From NCBI RefSeq assembly GCF_015679185.1, contig NZ_CP064939.1, forward strand, positions 1,798,001 to 1,862,000: DNA of 64,000 bases. The letters are read 5' to 3'. Positions 25,075 through 34,034 of this stretch are shown here, piece by piece (positions within the stretch are counted from its first letter, which is position 1; the number at the start of each line of letters is the position of its first letter). The notes beneath the pieces were generated by a model. It saw nothing but the letters and a program-made list of their open reading frames with translations, was not told the origin of the DNA and did not search any database. Both the position numbers and the translations under genes were made by a program. The stretch is from Pedobacter endophyticus. GTDB lineage: Bacteria; Bacteroidota; Bacteroidia; Sphingobacteriales; Sphingobacteriaceae.

Positions 25075-26187
25075 ATGACTAACTACACAAAGTTACCTGC
25101 GATTTTATTACTGGCCGACGGCACAGTTTTTCACGGCAAAGCGGCCGGAAAAATAGGCACTACTACCGGCGAAATTTGTTTTAATACCGGGATGACAGGT
25201 TACCAGGAAATTTTTACCGATCCAAGTTATTTCGGTCAAATTATGGTTACCACAAATTCTCACATTGGTAATTACGGAATCCATAATGATGAAATAGAAT
25301 CGGGGTCGATTAAAATTGCAGGTCTGGTTTGCAAAAATTACAACATCGTATATAGCCGTAAACAGGCTAAAGAATCAATTCAGGATTATTTCCAGAACGA
25401 TAACCTGGTAGCCATTTCTGATATTGATACACGTGCTTTGGTTCGCCACATTAGAGATAAAGGCGCTATGAATGCCATCATTTCTTCTGAAATTACAGAT
25501 TTAGACGAGTTGAAGAAAAAACTAGCTGAGGTGCCTTCAATGGAGGGCTTGGAGCTTTCATCGAAAGTGAGTACAACGGAGCCATATTTCCACGGAAACC
25601 CTGATGCAAGCTTAAAAGTTGCCGCTTTGGATTTGGGAATTAAGAAAAATATTTTGCGCAGCTTCGAAAACCGCGATATTTATGTTAAGGTGTTCCCTGC
25701 GAAAACGAAATTCTCGGAAATGGAAGAATTCGGTCCTGATGGTTATTTTATTTCAAATGGCCCCGGCGATCCTTCGGTAATGCCTTACGCGGTAGAAACC
25801 ATTAAGGAAATTATGGAAGAAGATAAACCTTTGTTCGGGATTTGCTTGGGTCACCAGTTGTTGGCAGAGGCAAACGGCATCGGTACAATGAAAATGTTTA
25901 ACGGTCACCGCGGGTTAAATCACCCTGTAAAAAACGTGATCAAAAACCACTGCGAAGTAACTTCGCAAAACCACGGCTTTGGTGTTATTCCCGACGAGGT
26001 TAGAAATTCTGACAAGGTTGAGATTACACACGTAAACTTAAACGATAAATCAATTGAAGGCATCCGTGTTAAAGGAAAGAAAGCATTTTCAGTGCAATAT
26101 CACCCAGAATCGTCTCCGGGTCCACACGATTCGCGTTACCTGTTCGACGATTTCGTTGATGTAATGAAGGGCGATTTAAGCTGGTAG
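25075..26187 (+). CDS. carA: Carbamoyl-phosphate synthase small (glutaminase) subunit
   Basis: A 370-residue CarA, which hydrolyses glutamine and passes ammonia to CarB for carbamoyl phosphate needed in pyrimidine and arginine synthesis. The N-terminal half has ALLLADGTVFHG-like and NTGMTGYQEIFTDPSYFGQI blocks. The C-terminal class I amidotransferase domain shows SNGPGDPS, the nucleophile C257 in GICLGHQLL, and the His-Glu pair H343/E345 in YHPESSPGPHDS. carB is not beside it here, as the downstream DNA is a word array. Confidence 0.97.
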   Translation: MTNYTKLPAILLLADGTVFHGKAAGKIGTTTGEICFNTGMTGYQEIFTDPSYFGQIMVTTNSHIGNYGIHNDEIESGSIKIAGLVCKNYNIVYSRKQAKESIQDYFQNDNLVAISDIDTRALVRHIRDKGAMNAIISSEITDLDELKKKLAEVPSMEGLELSSKVSTTEPYFHGNPDASLKVAALDLGIKKNILRSFENRDIYVKVFPAKTKFSEMEEFGPDGYFISNGPGDPSVMPYAVETIKEIMEEDKPLFGICLGHQLLAEANGIGTMKMFNGHRGLNHPVKNVIKNHCEVTSQNHGFGVIPDEVRNSDKVEITHVNLNDKSIEGIRVKGKKAFSVQYHPESSPGPHDSRYLFDDFVDVMKGDLSW

Positions 26188-26573
26188 GCTGACGGGAGGC
26201 CGTAGTCCAGAGTTGGGAGTTGGGAGTTGGGAGTCCAGAGTTTTGAGTCCAGAGTTGGGAGTTGGGAGTCCGGAGTCCAGGGAGCAGAGTTGAAAGGCAA
26301 AAGCTTGAAGGGAGTCGGGAGTCCAGAGTCGGGAGTTCTGAGTCCGGAGTCCTAAGTCTAGCGCTTTACGACTTAAGACTAACGACTTAAGACTAAGGAC
26401 TTAAAACTCAGGACTAAAATACAGATCTGCGAATTTGCGGCAATGATACCGCCGATTTCGCAGATTTATTTTTTTAAGCGCTTGTTTGATTGAAAAGATC
26501 ATTTTACCGACATTTTAACTCAATTTCTGAACAAATTCATTCGCTATTCATTTAAACGTACTTACATTCGCGT
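26188..26573. repeat. Word array and hairpin after carA
   Basis: From ~26195 to 26410 the words GAGTTGGGAGT, CCAGAGT, CCGGAGTCC and later CTTAAGACTAAGGACTTAAGACT repeat irregularly. They start a few bases after the carA stop. No gene is seen. The next gene, at 26574, has TACATTCG (26562-26569) as a possible -7 element. Confidence 0.75.
26425..26475 (+). terminator. Imperfect hairpin with T-run
   Basis: ATCTGCGAATTTGCGG (26425-26440) faces CCGCCGATTTCGCAGAT, giving a long stem with a few mismatches, followed by TTATTTTTTT. It may terminate carA read-through. A hairpin using the same CGCAGATT word lies at 37701-37742. Confidence 0.55.
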
Positions 26574-27338
26574 ATGGAAACAACAAAGGCCATCATCACA
26601 GTTAAGGATTTGGTAAAAAAATATGACGACTTCGTAGCTGTTCAAGGTTTAAGTTTTGATGTTTACGAAAACGAAATTTTTGGATTACTCGGTCCCAACG
26701 GCGCTGGCAAAACCACTACCCTTGAGATCATTGAGACTTTACGGGATAAAACTTCTGGAGAAATAATTGTAAACGGCTTATCGGTAGATAAAGATCCGCA
26801 GGCAATTAAACAAATTATTGGTGTTCAGCTTCAGGCCGCAGGTTATTATCCAAACCTCAACTTAGTTGAGTTGATTGAACTTTTTGCGGGCTTATATGGC
26901 GCAAACATTACGCCTATGGATATGCTGGAAAAGGTTAATCTTCAAGATAAGGCTAAAGCGAAATACAAAGCCCTGTCTGGCGGCCAGAAACAACGCTTCT
27001 CTATCGCCACCACACTAATCAACCAACCTAAAATCATTTTCCTCGATGAGCCGACCACTGGTTTAGATCCTCAGGCCAGAAGAAACCTTTGGGATTTGAT
27101 TACTGAGATCCGCAATGCGGGAACAACAGTTGTAATTACCACACATTATATGGATGAAGCGGAGCAGCTTTGCGACCGGGTTGCTTTTGTAGAGCGTGGG
27201 CAGATCATTGCCTTAGATACGCCCGATAACTTAATCGACCAGTTGGTTAACAGCGGTTTCGAGCGGAAAAAAGAAGTTAAAAAAGCAAACCTCGAAGATG
27301 TTTTTATCAATCTGACAGGAAAAGAATGGAGAGAATAA
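26574..27338 (+). CDS. ABC-2 type exporter, ATP-binding protein
   Basis: A 254-residue ATPase of the DrrA/CcmA-like group. Walker A is GPNGAGKTTT, the Q-loop region is IIGVQLQAAGYY, the signature is LSGGQKQRFSIA, Walker B is IIFLDEPTTGLD and the switch His is in ITTHYMDEAE. The shortened C-terminus after the nucleotide-binding domain ends EDVFINLTGKEWRE, typical of exporters. The permease follows 69 bp downstream. The exported substrate (drug, lipid or other) is not evident. Confidence 0.93.
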   Translation: METTKAIITVKDLVKKYDDFVAVQGLSFDVYENEIFGLLGPNGAGKTTTLEIIETLRDKTSGEIIVNGLSVDKDPQAIKQIIGVQLQAAGYYPNLNLVELIELFAGLYGANITPMDMLEKVNLQDKAKAKYKALSGGQKQRFSIATTLINQPKIIFLDEPTTGLDPQARRNLWDLITEIRNAGTTVVITTHYMDEAEQLCDRVAFVERGQIIALDTPDNLIDQLVNSGFERKKEVKKANLEDVFINLTGKEWRE

Positions 27339-27407
27339 GCTCCCTGGCCCACAAAGGGGGGAATTACAAGCAAGGTGGAGATATAAAAAAAAGCCTATAC
27401 ATTATAT

Positions 27408-28553
27408 ATGAATACAGGAAATTCAAAGTCCCTTTCAGGGGATTTAGGGGTTAAAAATTCAGGTGCCCCATCAGGGCCTGGGCGTTACAGCCATACAAAA
27501 GCCACATTGGCCCTTGCCAAAGCGAGTTTTCGTTCTATTACCAGAAGCCCCTCGGCGGTAGTATTTACACTGGCCTTCCCCTTGATTTTTATTTTGGTAT
27601 TTGGCTTTTTGGGCGGCGGCGGCACGCGTATTGATGTTGGCATTACGCCGGGTTCTGATGTAAATAACCCTGTAATTGAAATGCTCGATAAAACCGGCAT
27701 GATCAGGTTGGTTAAAGATAAATCGAAGGCCGATTTTGATAAGTTACTGGAAAAAGGCAACGTAGATGCGATGATCGACATCCATAAAAAATCAAATTCT
27801 GTTGCTTACAGCGTAAATGTGGTGTATACATCGGCCTCAAGAGATAAAGGCGGCATTTTAAAATCGGTACTCAACAATATTTTTTACGATAAAACGCTAA
27901 AACCAACCGTTGCCGAAATTAAGGAAACTACAGTTGTTGGCCGCGAGTACAGAACAATCGATTTCATTTTGCCCGGTCAGTTGGGCTTCTCCTTACTAAG
28001 TACGGGCGTATTCGGAACGGCTTTTGTGTTTTTGAGTCTTCGCCAAACCTTGGTTATCAAACGTTTTTTTGCAACCCCCGTTAGGCGCTCGAGCATTATT
28101 ATCGGCGAAGGCATCGCAAGAATTGGTTTTGCGTTAATCGGAGCACTCTTCATCATCTTAATCGGACATTTCTTTTTTCATTTTACCCTCGTCCACGGCC
28201 TATTAACCGTCGTCGATATGCTCATATTGGCCATACTGGGAATTATCGTTTTTATGGGTTTCGGTTTTATTATTTCAGGCGTAGCCAAAAACGAAAGTAT
28301 GGTTCCCCCGATTTCGAACATCGTAACATTGCCGCAGTTTTTACTTTCGGGGACATTTTTTTCAATTGAAGCTTTCCCAAACTGGTTACAGCCAATAAGC
28401 AGAGCTTTGCCCCTAACCTATTTAAACGACGCCATGAGAAAGGTGGCTTTTGAGGGCGTTGGATTATGGGACGTAAAATTCCAGATCATGATTCTGCTGC
28501 TTTGGGGCATCGGAATATACGCCGTTGCTGTAAAGGTATTTAAATGGGAGTAA
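27408..28553 (+). CDS. ABC-2 type exporter, permease with repeat-derived N-terminus
   Basis: A 381-residue membrane permease partnering the ATPase upstream. One membrane helix lies near the N-terminus (VVFTLAFPLIFILVFGFL), a ~130-residue extracytoplasmic domain follows, and then five C-terminal helices with the ABC-2 pattern (PPISNIVTLPQFLLSGTFFSIEAFPNWLQPISRALPLTYLNDAMR region). The first ~28 residues (NSKSLSGDLGVKN...) are encoded by CCCTTTCAGGGG and GCCCCATCAGGGC hairpin-like DNA that resembles intergenic repeats and looks foreign to the family. Translation may instead start at the in-frame TTG around 27508 (then LALAKASFRSITRSP). Confidence 0.87.
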   Translation: MNTGNSKSLSGDLGVKNSGAPSGPGRYSHTKATLALAKASFRSITRSPSAVVFTLAFPLIFILVFGFLGGGGTRIDVGITPGSDVNNPVIEMLDKTGMIRLVKDKSKADFDKLLEKGNVDAMIDIHKKSNSVAYSVNVVYTSASRDKGGILKSVLNNIFYDKTLKPTVAEIKETTVVGREYRTIDFILPGQLGFSLLSTGVFGTAFVFLSLRQTLVIKRFFATPVRRSSIIIGEGIARIGFALIGALFIILIGHFFFHFTLVHGLLTVVDMLILAILGIIVFMGFGFIISGVAKNESMVPPISNIVTLPQFLLSGTFFSIEAFPNWLQPISRALPLTYLNDAMRKVAFEGVGLWDVKFQIMILLLWGIGIYAVAVKVFKWE

Positions 28554-29107
28554 TTGTAAAGGCAGGGGCTGTGTTAGAAAATACAGACGTAGCATCCTGA
28601 GTGTTAATTTGTTGCATAAAATCAATAATAGTGGCGTTTTTAAGGCGGTCGTCATTCCCGCGCAGGCGGGAATCTTAAAGCCTTAGCATTAAGATCCCCA
28701 GTCAAGCTACCAATGACAGCACGGGTTTGTCATGCTGAGGAACAGCCGGTCCCGATTTCTCGGGAAAGCATCCGCAACCTACTCTTACCGTCCTTGCTCG
28801 CACACTCCGCCCTCTTTTAGGCAGGGCGTTATTGGCGTTTTGTTTTTCATCGCTTGCGGATTCTTCGCTATGCTCAGAATGACAGCATTGAAAACTGTCA
28901 TCCCAACCCCTTTGTTTTTTCAAAAACTGGCCTCTGAGGATGACTACGGTTCTTGGATAGCGCCATTAAATTTGTCATTATTACAGATCCTTGGCTCACA
29001 ACGAAAGCCGCCGTAAAAGAATATTTTACAAAACGAAAGCGCAAACGTTAACTATTTTTAACTTTTTAATTGGATATATAGCACTACTTTGGCTTAAATT
29101 TTAAAAT
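28554..29107. repeat. Intergenic repeat mosaic
   Basis: A composite-element leader (TTAATTTGTTGCATAAAATC) leads to GTGGCGTTTTTAAGGCGG and TCGTCATTCCCGCGCAGGCGGGAATC (28650-28675). GTCATGCTGAGGAACAGCC and GCTCAGAATGACAGC follow, with GAGGATGACTACGGTTC at ~28936 closing. No gene is supported. The DNA from ~29030 to 29107 is unique and AT-rich; TACTTTGG at ~29084 is a weak -7 element. Confidence 0.6.
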
Positions 29108-29791
29108 ATGAAAGCGCTGATCCTTTTCTGCTTATCACTTTCTGCCCTATACTCGAGTGCGCAATACAAATTTTTGGCCAACAACTGTTCAAATCAATAC
29201 GATGTAAAGGTGTTTGTTGCCAATTGTGAAAGCAGAATGTGCGGCGGAAAGGCAACATTGATCCTGTATGACAAAATTACCGGCAAGGAAATTGAAACGT
29301 TTCATTCGCTCGATTTAGATTTTAACCTGACTGATAAGCAAAATGAAAAGTTGGGTTGGATTGAGCTCGGCAAGTATCAAAGCCCTTTGGTGTTTGGAGA
29401 TTTCAACTTCGACGGTTACGAAGACATGGCCATTAGAAATGGTAGCAATGGCGCCTACTCAAGTCCATCATTCGATGTGTACCTAAGCGCAGCAAACCAA
29501 AAATTCGAATTAAATGCCGAGTTAACCAAGCTGGCAAGCGAAAACCTAGGCATGTTCGATGTAGATAAAAAACGAAAGGAGCTCGTTATACATTTAAAGA
29601 GTGGCTGCTGCTACCAACAAAGTATCAGTTACCAATTCTTCTCAAAAAACAAGTTAACCGAAGTTTCGTCTGTTATTGAAGATTCGAGTATAGGCGACGA
29701 CGTTACGGTAATTACCAGACGATTGATTGACGGTAAAATGCAAAAAAAGGTAGAAAAATTTAAGATAAAGGATTATTACACGGATAATTAA
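29108..29791 (+). CDS. Secreted XAC2610-like protein with a calcium-loop-like motif
   Basis: A 227-residue protein with a signal peptide (MKALILFCLSLSALYSSA-Q). It contains an FG-GAP-like segment GDFNFDGYEDMAIRNG near residue 97, whose Asp spacing resembles a calcium-binding loop. Clustered cysteines (CGGKATLILYD, SGCCYQQS) may form disulfides. The layout resembles the XAC2610-related secreted proteins; no activity is known to me for them. It is monocistronic. A mobile-element fragment follows it. Confidence 0.65.
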   Translation: MKALILFCLSLSALYSSAQYKFLANNCSNQYDVKVFVANCESRMCGGKATLILYDKITGKEIETFHSLDLDFNLTDKQNEKLGWIELGKYQSPLVFGDFNFDGYEDMAIRNGSNGAYSSPSFDVYLSAANQKFELNAELTKLASENLGMFDVDKKRKELVIHLKSGCCYQQSISYQFFSKNKLTEVSSVIEDSSIGDDVTVITRRLIDGKMQKKVEKFKIKDYYTDN

Positions 29792-29819
29792 ACTGCAAGT
29801 GTCGTGTTAATCGTTAAAT

Positions 29820-29919
29820 GCCGTTATAAATATCTGTCCTTCGACTAAGCCTGTATTGAGCGTAGTCGAAATGCTCAGGATGACAATATTTTTTATTTAA
29901 TCCTTAACTTAATAGCATT
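29820..29919. mobile_element. MITE-like element, decayed copy B
   Basis: The right end CCTTAACTTAATAGCATT (29902-29919) and the interior (ATATCTGTCCTTCGACT, ATGACAATATTTTTTATTT) match the copy at 51.5 kb almost base for base. The left inverted end is not recognisable, so the copy is partial. Confidence 0.6.
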
Positions 29920-29961
29920 GCGAAAGGTTCAGCCCGACAAAGCATTATTTACCAACGCTGA

Positions 29962-30537
29962 TTATAGTGCGGCTTTTACCAAAAAAGGCAAAATTTCCTT
30001 TTGAAAACTAACGAAATTCTTTCGAACGTCGGCGTCGCTTACAGAGGTAAAGGCAAACGAAAAAACGATGCTCTTGCTGGCCTTTAATAAAAATGCCAAA
30101 CCTTCTCTCCTTGCCGGATTATTCTTAAAGTTATCTAATTGCAGGTATGCTGACAAAAGCAGGGCTTCGAGCTGATCGGAAAGGTGCTTTAAAAACTCTT
30201 GCGAATTTGCATTTTCGCGAACAAAATCCCAGCCGATAAATTCATTGCAGGCCGTAAACGATAAACGACTCGTTTTCATTACCAATGCTTTTAAATGTTC
30301 TTCCTCAGAGGCGTAACTTACCTTGTTATGGAGAATTTCGTACAAGTTTTGATCCAGATAATCCATCAAAATGCTATCCAAAACCTGCTCTTTGCTTTCG
30401 AAATATTTATAAATCGTTGCTTTCGCAATCCTGGCTTTTTTGGCAATTTCGTTTACGCTGGTTTTATGATAACCGTACTTTCTAAAAAGTTCTTTGGCAG
30501 CCTTCTTTACTGTTTCTTTTATTTTTTCAGCTTCCAT
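29962..30537 (-). CDS. TetR/AcrR-family transcriptional regulator
   Basis: A 191-residue repressor-type regulator. The N-terminal HTH is clear: AAKELFRKYGYHKTSVNEIAKKARIAKATIYKYFESKEQVL. The remaining ~140 helical residues form the ligand-binding/dimer region. The gene starts 1 bp after the stop of the Rieske-like lipoprotein gene and is the last of a pheS-lipoprotein-TetR run, so it is likely co-transcribed with pheS. No efflux or enzyme gene is adjacent to suggest its target. Confidence 0.92.
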   Translation of the reverse strand: MEAEKIKETVKKAAKELFRKYGYHKTSVNEIAKKARIAKATIYKYFESKEQVLDSILMDYLDQNLYEILHNKVSYASEEEHLKALVMKTSRLSFTACNEFIGWDFVRENANSQEFLKHLSDQLEALLLSAYLQLDNFKNNPARREGLAFLLKASKSIVFSFAFTSVSDADVRKNFVSFQKEILPFLVKAAL

Positions 30538-30538
30538 T

Positions 30539-30949
30539 CTAGTTGCTTACGTGTAATAAGGTATTACCTTGCAGGGTAATGGTGTAGGTTTTCAGACTCC
30601 TTTCGGCGGGTGCTTTTTGCGGGCTGCCATCAAGCAACGAAAATTTCGCCCCCGAGCAAGGATCGGTAGCCGTTAAGCCGCTTTCGTCTGGCGTTATCTT
30701 ACACCCCTTTTCCGGATTAACAGAGCTGCAACGATCGAACGCAACAAAGCCACCAAGCGGAGTTTTAACAATAACCAGGCCCGCTACGCCGTTATTGGGC
30801 ACAAGCAACACATTGTTTGTGGCTTTTAAGCTGAACTCGGTTAAAGTAACATTGTAGTTTACAGCTACTTCCGGGATATAGTTCTGCTCTTTTCCGCAAC
30901 CTGCAGAAAGGAGAAGAACGCACAACAAGCTGTAAAAATACTTTGTCAT
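30539..30949 (-). CDS. Rieske-like lipoprotein lacking cluster ligands
   Basis: A 136-residue lipoprotein (lipobox LSAGC, Cys 18). The mature part follows the Rieske fold order, GLVIVKTPLGGFVAFDRCSS, then CKI and TDPCSGAKFSLLDGSPQKAPAERSLKTY. The canonical C-x-H and C-x2-H cluster ligands read C-S-S and C-S-G-A, so both histidines are missing and no [2Fe-2S] cluster is expected. The start ATG overlaps the pheS stop by one base (TAATG), which implies translational coupling. Function unknown; conserved co-location with pheS should be tested. Confidence 0.75.
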   Translation of the reverse strand: MTKYFYSLLCVLLLSAGCGKEQNYIPEVAVNYNVTLTEFSLKATNNVLLVPNNGVAGLVIVKTPLGGFVAFDRCSSVNPEKGCKITPDESGLTATDPCSGAKFSLLDGSPQKAPAERSLKTYTITLQGNTLLHVSN

Positions 30950-31989
30950 TATATCAAGGCAGATTTGTACTGTTTAAGGAACCGGACATCGTTTTCTGAG
31001 AAGAGGCGTAAATCCTTAATTTCGTATTTTAGGTTCGCAATGCGCTCTATGCCCATACCAAACGCAAAACCGCTGTATTTTTTAGCGTCGATTCCACAAT
31101 TTTCTAAAACGTTCGGATCTACCATGCCGCAGCCCAAAATTTCTACCCAGCCACTGTATTTACATAAAGGGCAACCGGCGCCTTTGCAAATGGTGCACGA
31201 GATATCCATTTCGGCCGATGGTTCGGTAAATGGGAAGTACGATGGGCGAAAACGCACTTTGGTACCTTCGCCATACAGTTCCTGAACAAAATAAAACAAG
31301 GTTTGCTTCAAATCTGCGAACGATACATTTTCATCAACGTATAATCCTTCAACCTGGTGGAAAAAGCAGTGTGCACGAGCCGAAATGGCCTCGTTACGAT
31401 AAACACGGCCTGGCATAATTGCCCTGAAAGGGGGCTGGCCCTGTTCCATCATGCGCACTTGAACCGAGGAAGTATGCGTGCGCAAAGCGATATCGCCTTT
31501 TTCGCCTCCTTTTTTAATAAAAAACGTGTCTTGCATGTCTCTTGCAGGATGTTCTTCGGGGAAGTTCAACGCCGAGAAGTTGTGCCAATCGTCTTCTATT
31601 TCGGGCCCTTCGGCTACTGTGAAACCCAGTTTAGCAAAAATCTCGACAATTTCGCGGCGCACCAGGGCCAACGGATGACGGGAACCGATCTCAAAACCCT
31701 CGCCCGGCAAGGTCAGATCTTGCTCGTTTACCGAAGCTTGCGCTTCTGTAGCTTCAGAAGCTTCCTTTAAAGTTTGATATTTTGATTCGGCAAGTTGCTT
31801 AAACTCATTCAAAACCTTGCCCAATGATCTTTTTTCTTCTACAGAAACAGTTTTGAACTCCTCAAAAATCTCTTTGATAATTCCTTTGCTTCCCAGATAT
31901 TTTATACGGAATTGCTCTAATTCATCCGCTTTTTCGGTTACGAATGCGTTTATCTTCTCCGAGTATTGTGCTATTTTATCCTGTAACAT
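30949..31989 (-). CDS. pheS: Phenylalanine--tRNA ligase alpha subunit
   Basis: A 346-residue PheS, the catalytic chain of the alpha2beta2 enzyme that charges tRNA-Phe. The N-terminal coiled coil (residues ~1-85) binds tRNA. The class II core shows HPLALVRREIVEIFAKLGF, GRVYRNEAISARAHCFFHQVEGLYVD, RFRPSYFPFTEPSAEMDI, SGWVEILGCGMVDPNVL and motif 3 GFAFGMGIERI. pheT is not in the window, which is common in Bacteroidota where the two subunits are often separate. Confidence 0.97.
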   Translation of the reverse strand: MLQDKIAQYSEKINAFVTEKADELEQFRIKYLGSKGIIKEIFEEFKTVSVEEKRSLGKVLNEFKQLAESKYQTLKEASEATEAQASVNEQDLTLPGEGFEIGSRHPLALVRREIVEIFAKLGFTVAEGPEIEDDWHNFSALNFPEEHPARDMQDTFFIKKGGEKGDIALRTHTSSVQVRMMEQGQPPFRAIMPGRVYRNEAISARAHCFFHQVEGLYVDENVSFADLKQTLFYFVQELYGEGTKVRFRPSYFPFTEPSAEMDISCTICKGAGCPLCKYSGWVEILGCGMVDPNVLENCGIDAKKYSGFAFGMGIERIANLKYEIKDLRLFSENDVRFLKQYKSALI

Positions 31990-32616
31990 GGCTTCAAATA
32001 TACATCAAAAAATCGGATAACTTTATACCGATCGGGTTCAAAAAATCTGTTTAAGCCTCACCCTATCAATGTTTGTGAATTATTTGCGGAGATGAAAGTC
32101 CCTCTCCAAAAGAGAGGGAAACAAAGAATGGTGGGTTTAACCTTTAAGTTTAACATACTAAATTGCACAAGAGCGGTTTCAAAAAGCAACACGACACCCA
32201 AAGCATATTGTTGGGCGCCATAAACCTCTCCCTTTTAATGGCAATGGGTTTGCTCTGTCTGTACATCCCTCCCGAAAAGCCCTGTCGTGTAGACACATCT
32301 TGGAAACATAGTTTTAAGAGGTGAATGAATGAAAATGACACCATATTTATGGCATATCTACGAATGGTCGTCATCCTTCCCGAATCCTCAGGAGGAATCC
32401 TAATGCATTAAGATTCCCGCCTGCGCGGGAATGACGGCGCAAGAAATGAAATGTGTCCACACCGTAGTAAAAGACGGGACAGGTCCTCCTCGAGGAGAGC
32501 GAAACAAAGAATGGTGGGTTTAGCCTTTAGGATAAAAGTACAAGCCCCGAAAACCCTCTCCTTCGGAGAGGGAGGCTACGGATTTTGTTTTACTTCTTCC
32601 TTTCATTGGGAGAGGA
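31990..32616. repeat. Intergenic repeat mosaic between kbl and pheS
   Basis: No gene is supported. The pair CCTCTCCAAAAGAGAGG (32102-32118) is followed by GAAACAAAGAATGGTGGG, and the latter phrase recurs at ~32498. TAAGCCTCACCCTATCAATG at ~32053 matches the start of the gap at 36.48 kb. The word GTGTAGACACATCTTGG (32287) and its reverse-type ATGTGTCCACACCGTAG (32450) flank a CCCGCCTGCGCGGG palindrome (32417-32430). CTCTCCTTCGGAGAG lies at ~32556. Confidence 0.6.
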
Positions 32617-33804
32617 TTAAATTACGCCAAGCTCCTTACCAACCTTAGTAAATGCCGCAATAGCCTTATCTAAGTGATGTTGCTCATGTCCGGCGGATAA
32701 CTGCACGCGGATTCTTGCTTTACCCTGAGGCACAACAGGATAGAAAAATCCAATTACATAAATTCCTTCGTCGAGCATTTTCGCTGCAAAGGCCTGGGCA
32801 ATCTTGGCATCATAAAGCATCACCGGAACAATTGGGTGGAACCCGGGCTTGATATCAAAACCGGCCTCAGTCATTTTCTCGCGGAAGTATTTTGTATTGC
32901 TTTCCAATTTATCTCTTAACGAAGTAGTCTCGCTTAACATATCCAATACTGCAATTGAGGCACCTGCAATTGCCGGAGCCAAAGTATTCGAAAATAAATA
33001 CGGGCGTGAGCGCTGGCGAAGCATATCGATAATTTCTTTTTTGCCAGAAGTAAAGCCTCCTGAAGCACCGCCCAATGCTTTGCCCAGCGTACCGGTAATA
33101 ATATCGATGCGATCCATTACATTAAAATGCTCATGCGTTCCGCGTCCGTTTTTACCTATAAAACCTGTACAGTGCGATTCATCAATCATAATCAATGCTT
33201 CGTATTTATCGGCCAAATCAGCAATTTTATCTAAAGGTGCAACTGAGCCATCCATAGAGAAAGCACCATCGGTAACAATAATTCTGTGGCGGCAATCCTT
33301 AGCGGCAATCAACTGCTTTTCAAGGTCTTCCATATCCGCATTTTTATAACGAAAGCGTTGCGCTTTGCAAAGTCTAACCCCATCAATAATCGAAGCATGG
33401 TTCAGCTCATCAGAAATGATTGCATCTTCGGCATTAAAGAGCGGTTCGAAAACGCCTCCGTTTGCATCAAAAGCAGCGGCATATAAAATCGTATCCTCGG
33501 TACCCAGAAATTTCGATATTTTAGCCTCCAGTTCTTTGTGTACATCCTGCGTTCCGCAAATAAAACGTACTGAAGACATGCCATAACCATGATCGTCTAT
33601 TGCCTTTTTTGCCGCTTCGATCACTTTTGGATGAGACGAAAGCCCCAAATAATTGTTAGCGCAAAAGTTGATCACTTCTGCCCCACCACTCACCTTAATG
33701 TCGGCCCCCTGAGGCGTTACAATTACTCTTTCGCGTTTAAATAATCCGGCGTTTTCTATTTCTTCGAGTTCTTTTTGCAGAACGGGCTGTAGTGTTTTAT
33801 ACAT
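32617..33804 (-). CDS. kbl: Glycine C-acetyltransferase (2-amino-3-ketobutyrate CoA ligase)
   Basis: A 395-residue PLP enzyme of the alpha-oxoamine synthase family that cleaves 2-amino-3-ketobutyrate with CoA to glycine and acetyl-CoA in threonine breakdown. The Kbl pattern is clear: [74 protein letters not shown] and [15 protein letters not shown] with the PLP lysine. ATG 33804 ([17 protein letters not shown]) gives the family length; the longer frame to 33897 runs into promoter DNA. The partner threonine dehydrogenase gene is not adjacent. Confidence 0.93.
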   Translation of the reverse strand: MYKTLQPVLQKELEEIENAGLFKRERVIVTPQGADIKVSGGAEVINFCANNYLGLSSHPKVIEAAKKAIDDHGYGMSSVRFICGTQDVHKELEAKISKFLGTEDTILYAAAFDANGGVFEPLFNAEDAIISDELNHASIIDGVRLCKAQRFRYKNADMEDLEKQLIAAKDCRHRIIVTDGAFSMDGSVAPLDKIADLADKYEALIMIDESHCTGFIGKNGRGTHEHFNVMDRIDIITGTLGKALGGASGGFTSGKKEIIDMLRQRSRPYLFSNTLAPAIAGASIAVLDMLSETTSLRDKLESNTKYFREKMTEAGFDIKPGFHPIVPVMLYDAKIAQAFAAKMLDEGIYVIGFFYPVVPQGKARIRVQLSAGHEQHHLDKAIAAFTKVGKELGVI

Positions 33805-34034
33805 GGCTTTTTGATATGGTTGATTTGCGTTCAAAGTTAAAAAAAAATGCATAGACTCATAAAAACAGCGAGTTTTTGGCGCAGTGCAAACAAACAAACG
33901 TTTGATCGATGACCGTTTTTTGCTATATTACACGTATTTAACATTATTTTTTTCACTACTTAACAAACTTTAACATACACTTAAGCGTATTTGATAAAAC
34001 TTATTCGATATTTATAGCTTACTAATCACCATTT

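Noticed and set aside
33805..33897. N-terminal extension of kbl
   Set aside because: It lies in the divergent promoter region and adds residues not seen in the family; ATG 33804 gives the usual 395 residues.
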